Assembly (NCBI GenBank): GCA_002409725.1
Contig: DHOI01000031.1
Location: 19,807 to 34,826, forward strand
Length of the DNA: 15,020 nucleotides
DNA from: Christensenella sp. UBA5394
GTDB lineage: Bacteria; Bacillota; Clostridia; Christensenellales; CAG-138
Direction: 5' to 3'
This document shows, piece after piece, positions 13,588-15,020 of the stretch (position 1 is its first letter; the number at the start of each line of letters is the position of its first letter). Under the pieces are notes generated by a model that made no database searches, was not told the origin of the DNA, and saw only the letters and a list, made by a program, of their open reading frames with translations. The translations under genes and the position numbers were made by a program.

Positions 13588-15020
13588 TGCTTAGCGCCTA
13601 CATTGAGCAAGCCAAGGCCGGCGCGCCGCTCTGGCTGCCGCAGCTGCGGGAGGAACTGCTCGCCTCTTCCGCTTGCGGCCGCATCGTCCTGCGGCTGACC
13701 GCCTGTGATGGCCAAGCCACGGATTTCCGCCACCCGCTCCCCGCCTGGCAGGGCAAGGAGGAGCGGGCTTTCGTGGCGGATTACCTCTGTGCCTGCCTAC
13801 ACAACGCAATTTCCGCCCTGGGCGGGCGGGAGCTGCGCTTCTTTGCGGATACGGGCGATGTGGGGCTCATGCACCTGCTGGACGAGGTGCAGGCTTCCTT
13901 TGCCCCGGGCGGGGCTTATGCCAAGTGCGTGCAGGTGGCCACCCGCATCTGCAAGGCCGCGGGCTGCCCGCCCTTTACCTTTGCCGTGCAGAATATCTGG
14001 GAATATTGTCCTATGGAGCGGGCAGAAGGTAAGCCGGGCAAAGCCCTGGTCCCGCGCCTGGCCGCCGCTGCGGCGCAAGCGCAAACGGGCGCGTATTGCG
14101 GCATCGACGTGGGCGGCACAGATATCAAGCTGGCCGCCAGCCTGAACGGGCGGCTTATATGCATCAAGGAATTCGATTGGAACCCCGCCGCGGGAACGGC
14201 GGCGGAAGATATCACGAAGCCCATCCTGCTGCTTGTACGCCTGATGCGCGCCTGCCTGGCTGTGCAAGGGTTGGCCGAAACGCATCCCCTGCGGGAGAGC
14301 CTCAGCCGGGCATTGGAGGCTGGGGCAAGCCTGGAGCAAATCGCCGCGGCCGTGGCCCGTGCGGAAGAGGTTTTGGGGCCGGCAGTGGACATTTTGGACG
14401 GCGTCGGCCTCAGCTTTCCGGATGTGGTTATTAACGACCGCATCCTGGGCGGGGAAACGCCCAAGACTAAAGGCATACGCGAAAACCCCGCCGTAAATTA
14501 CGAGGCCGAGCTTAGCAAGATCGGCGCTTTACAGGAAAGCCTGCAAGCCCTCTGCCGCCAAGATGGGCGGGTGCGTATCACCAACGACGGGCACATGGCC
14601 GCCTTTGTGGCCGCTATGGAGATGGCCGCTGGCGAAGGCAGCGAACTGGCGGGCGGCATCATCGCCCACACCCTGGGCACGGACCTCGGCACCGGCTGGC
14701 TCAATGAGGATGGCGGCATCCCTGAAATGCCCCTGGAGCTGTACGACCTGCTGCTCGACCTGGGCAGCCTGCCCGCGCGGAGCCTCCCGGCTATGGATCT
14801 TCGCAGCGTGCGCAATGAGAATTCCGGCCTGCCCGGCGCACGGCGCTACATGGGGCAGGCGGCCGCCTTCCGCCTGGCCGCGGAGCTGAAGCCCGCCCTG
14901 CTGGATGGTTACGACCGGCAGGAAGGGGACTTGCTGCTGATACCGACCGAGCCGGAGGACATGCGCAAGCCCTGCCTGGAGCGTCTGATGGCCCTGGCCG
15001 AGGCGGGCGATGCGGCGGCG
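13587..15020 (+). CDS. ROK-like sugar kinase with an unrecognised N-terminal domain (partial, runs off the window)
   Basis: An open frame of 478 codons reaches the window end without a stop, so the true protein is longer than typical ROK kinases (about 300 residues). The ATG overlaps the ATPase stop by one base. From about residue 172 it shows actin-fold kinase motifs: phosphate-1 loop GIDVGGTDIK (172-181), a VGLSFPDVV segment (273-281), ITNDGHMAAF (331-340), which matches the catalytic-Asp region (NDxxxAA) of ROK proteins with Asp334, and LGTDLGTGW (363-371) at the phosphate-2 position. The CxCGxxGC zinc motif of classical ROK proteins is not seen in the available part, and the usual EIGH segment is replaced. 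Residues 1-165 match nothing I recognise; they contain eight cysteines. The likely role is phosphorylation or sensing of the imported compound, which is inference from the coupling to the ABC genes. Confidence 0.75.
   Translation, partial: MLSAYIEQAKAGAPLWLPQLREELLASSACGRIVLRLTACDGQATDFRHPLPAWQGKEERAFVADYLCACLHNAISALGGRELRFFADTGDVGLMHLLDEVQASFAPGGAYAKCVQVATRICKAAGCPPFTFAVQNIWEYCPMERAEGKPGKALVPRLAAAAAQAQTGAYCGIDVGGTDIKLAASLNGRLICIKEFDWNPAAGTAAEDITKPILLLVRLMRACLAVQGLAETHPLRESLSRALEAGASLEQIAAAVARAEEVLGPAVDILDGVGLSFPDVVINDRILGGETPKTKGIRENPAVNYEAELSKIGALQESLQALCRQDGRVRITNDGHMAAFVAAMEMAAGEGSELAGGIIAHTLGTDLGTGWLNEDGGIPEMPLELYDLLLDLGSLPARSLPAMDLRSVRNENSGLPGARRYMGQAAAFRLAAELKPALLDGYDRQEGDLLLIPTEPEDMRKPCLERLMALAEAGDAAA

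Noticed and set aside
13916..14476. Overlapping open frames of about 110-190 codons on both strands across 13600-14890
   Set aside because: The frame starting at 13587 is open for 478 codons and carries ordered kinase motifs. The shorter frames lie within it and have no recognisable domains.
1..15020. CRISPR arrays, tRNA or rRNA genes, insertion sequences, attachment sites
   Set aside because: None was seen on reading both strands: no spaced direct repeats, no transposase or integrase motifs and no tRNA-like cloverleaf.

Overview
The window comes from a GC-rich bacterium. Strong AGGAGG-type ribosome sites, sigma-70-like promoters with 17-base spacers, the gene content and the lipoprotein signal suggest an anaerobic, probably gut-associated member of the Firmicutes (Clostridia-like). 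That placement is inference. The DNA is densely coding. The longest stretch without a gene is the 286-base divergent spacer at about 1653-1938.

Region 1 (1-1652, minus strand) holds the start of a sugar ABC importer operon. It has a double-cassette ATPase of the MglA/RbsA/XylG type and, 14 bases after it, the first 37 codons of a permease that leaves the window. A near-consensus promoter (TTGACG, 17 bases, TATAAT) drives it. Region 2 is the divergent spacer. It carries promoters in both directions and four copies of the heptamer CCGTTAA, a good candidate operator set.

Region 3 (1939-8503, plus strand) is a compact hexuronate catabolic operon: a LacI-family regulator, then uxaC, uxaB, uxaA and uxuA. 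UxaC isomerises glucuronate and galacturonate. UxaB and UxaA take the tagaturonate branch through altronate to 2-keto-3-deoxygluconate (KDG). UxuA makes KDG from mannonate. The fructuronate reductase UxuB, KDG kinase and KDG-6-phosphate aldolase are not in the window. A long hairpin at 8520-8557 closes the operon. The regulator between the importer and the enzymes suggests that the importer brings in a hexuronate or related sugar, but this is not proven.

Region 4 (8584-9371) is a single MgtC/SapB-family membrane protein gene with its own extended -10 promoter.

Region 5 (9412-15020) is a second ABC importer operon of the AfuABC/FbpABC/PhnSTU-like type: a lipoprotein binding protein, a fused double permease and a PotA/FbpC-type ATPase. 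A hairpin lies between the first two genes. The ATPase stop codon overlaps by one base (TAATG) the start of a large reading frame that stays open to the window edge, at least 478 codons. That last gene carries ROK-type sugar-kinase motifs behind an unrecognised, cysteine-containing N-terminal region of about 165 residues. This transporter-kinase unit, of unknown substrate, is the most novel-looking part of the window.
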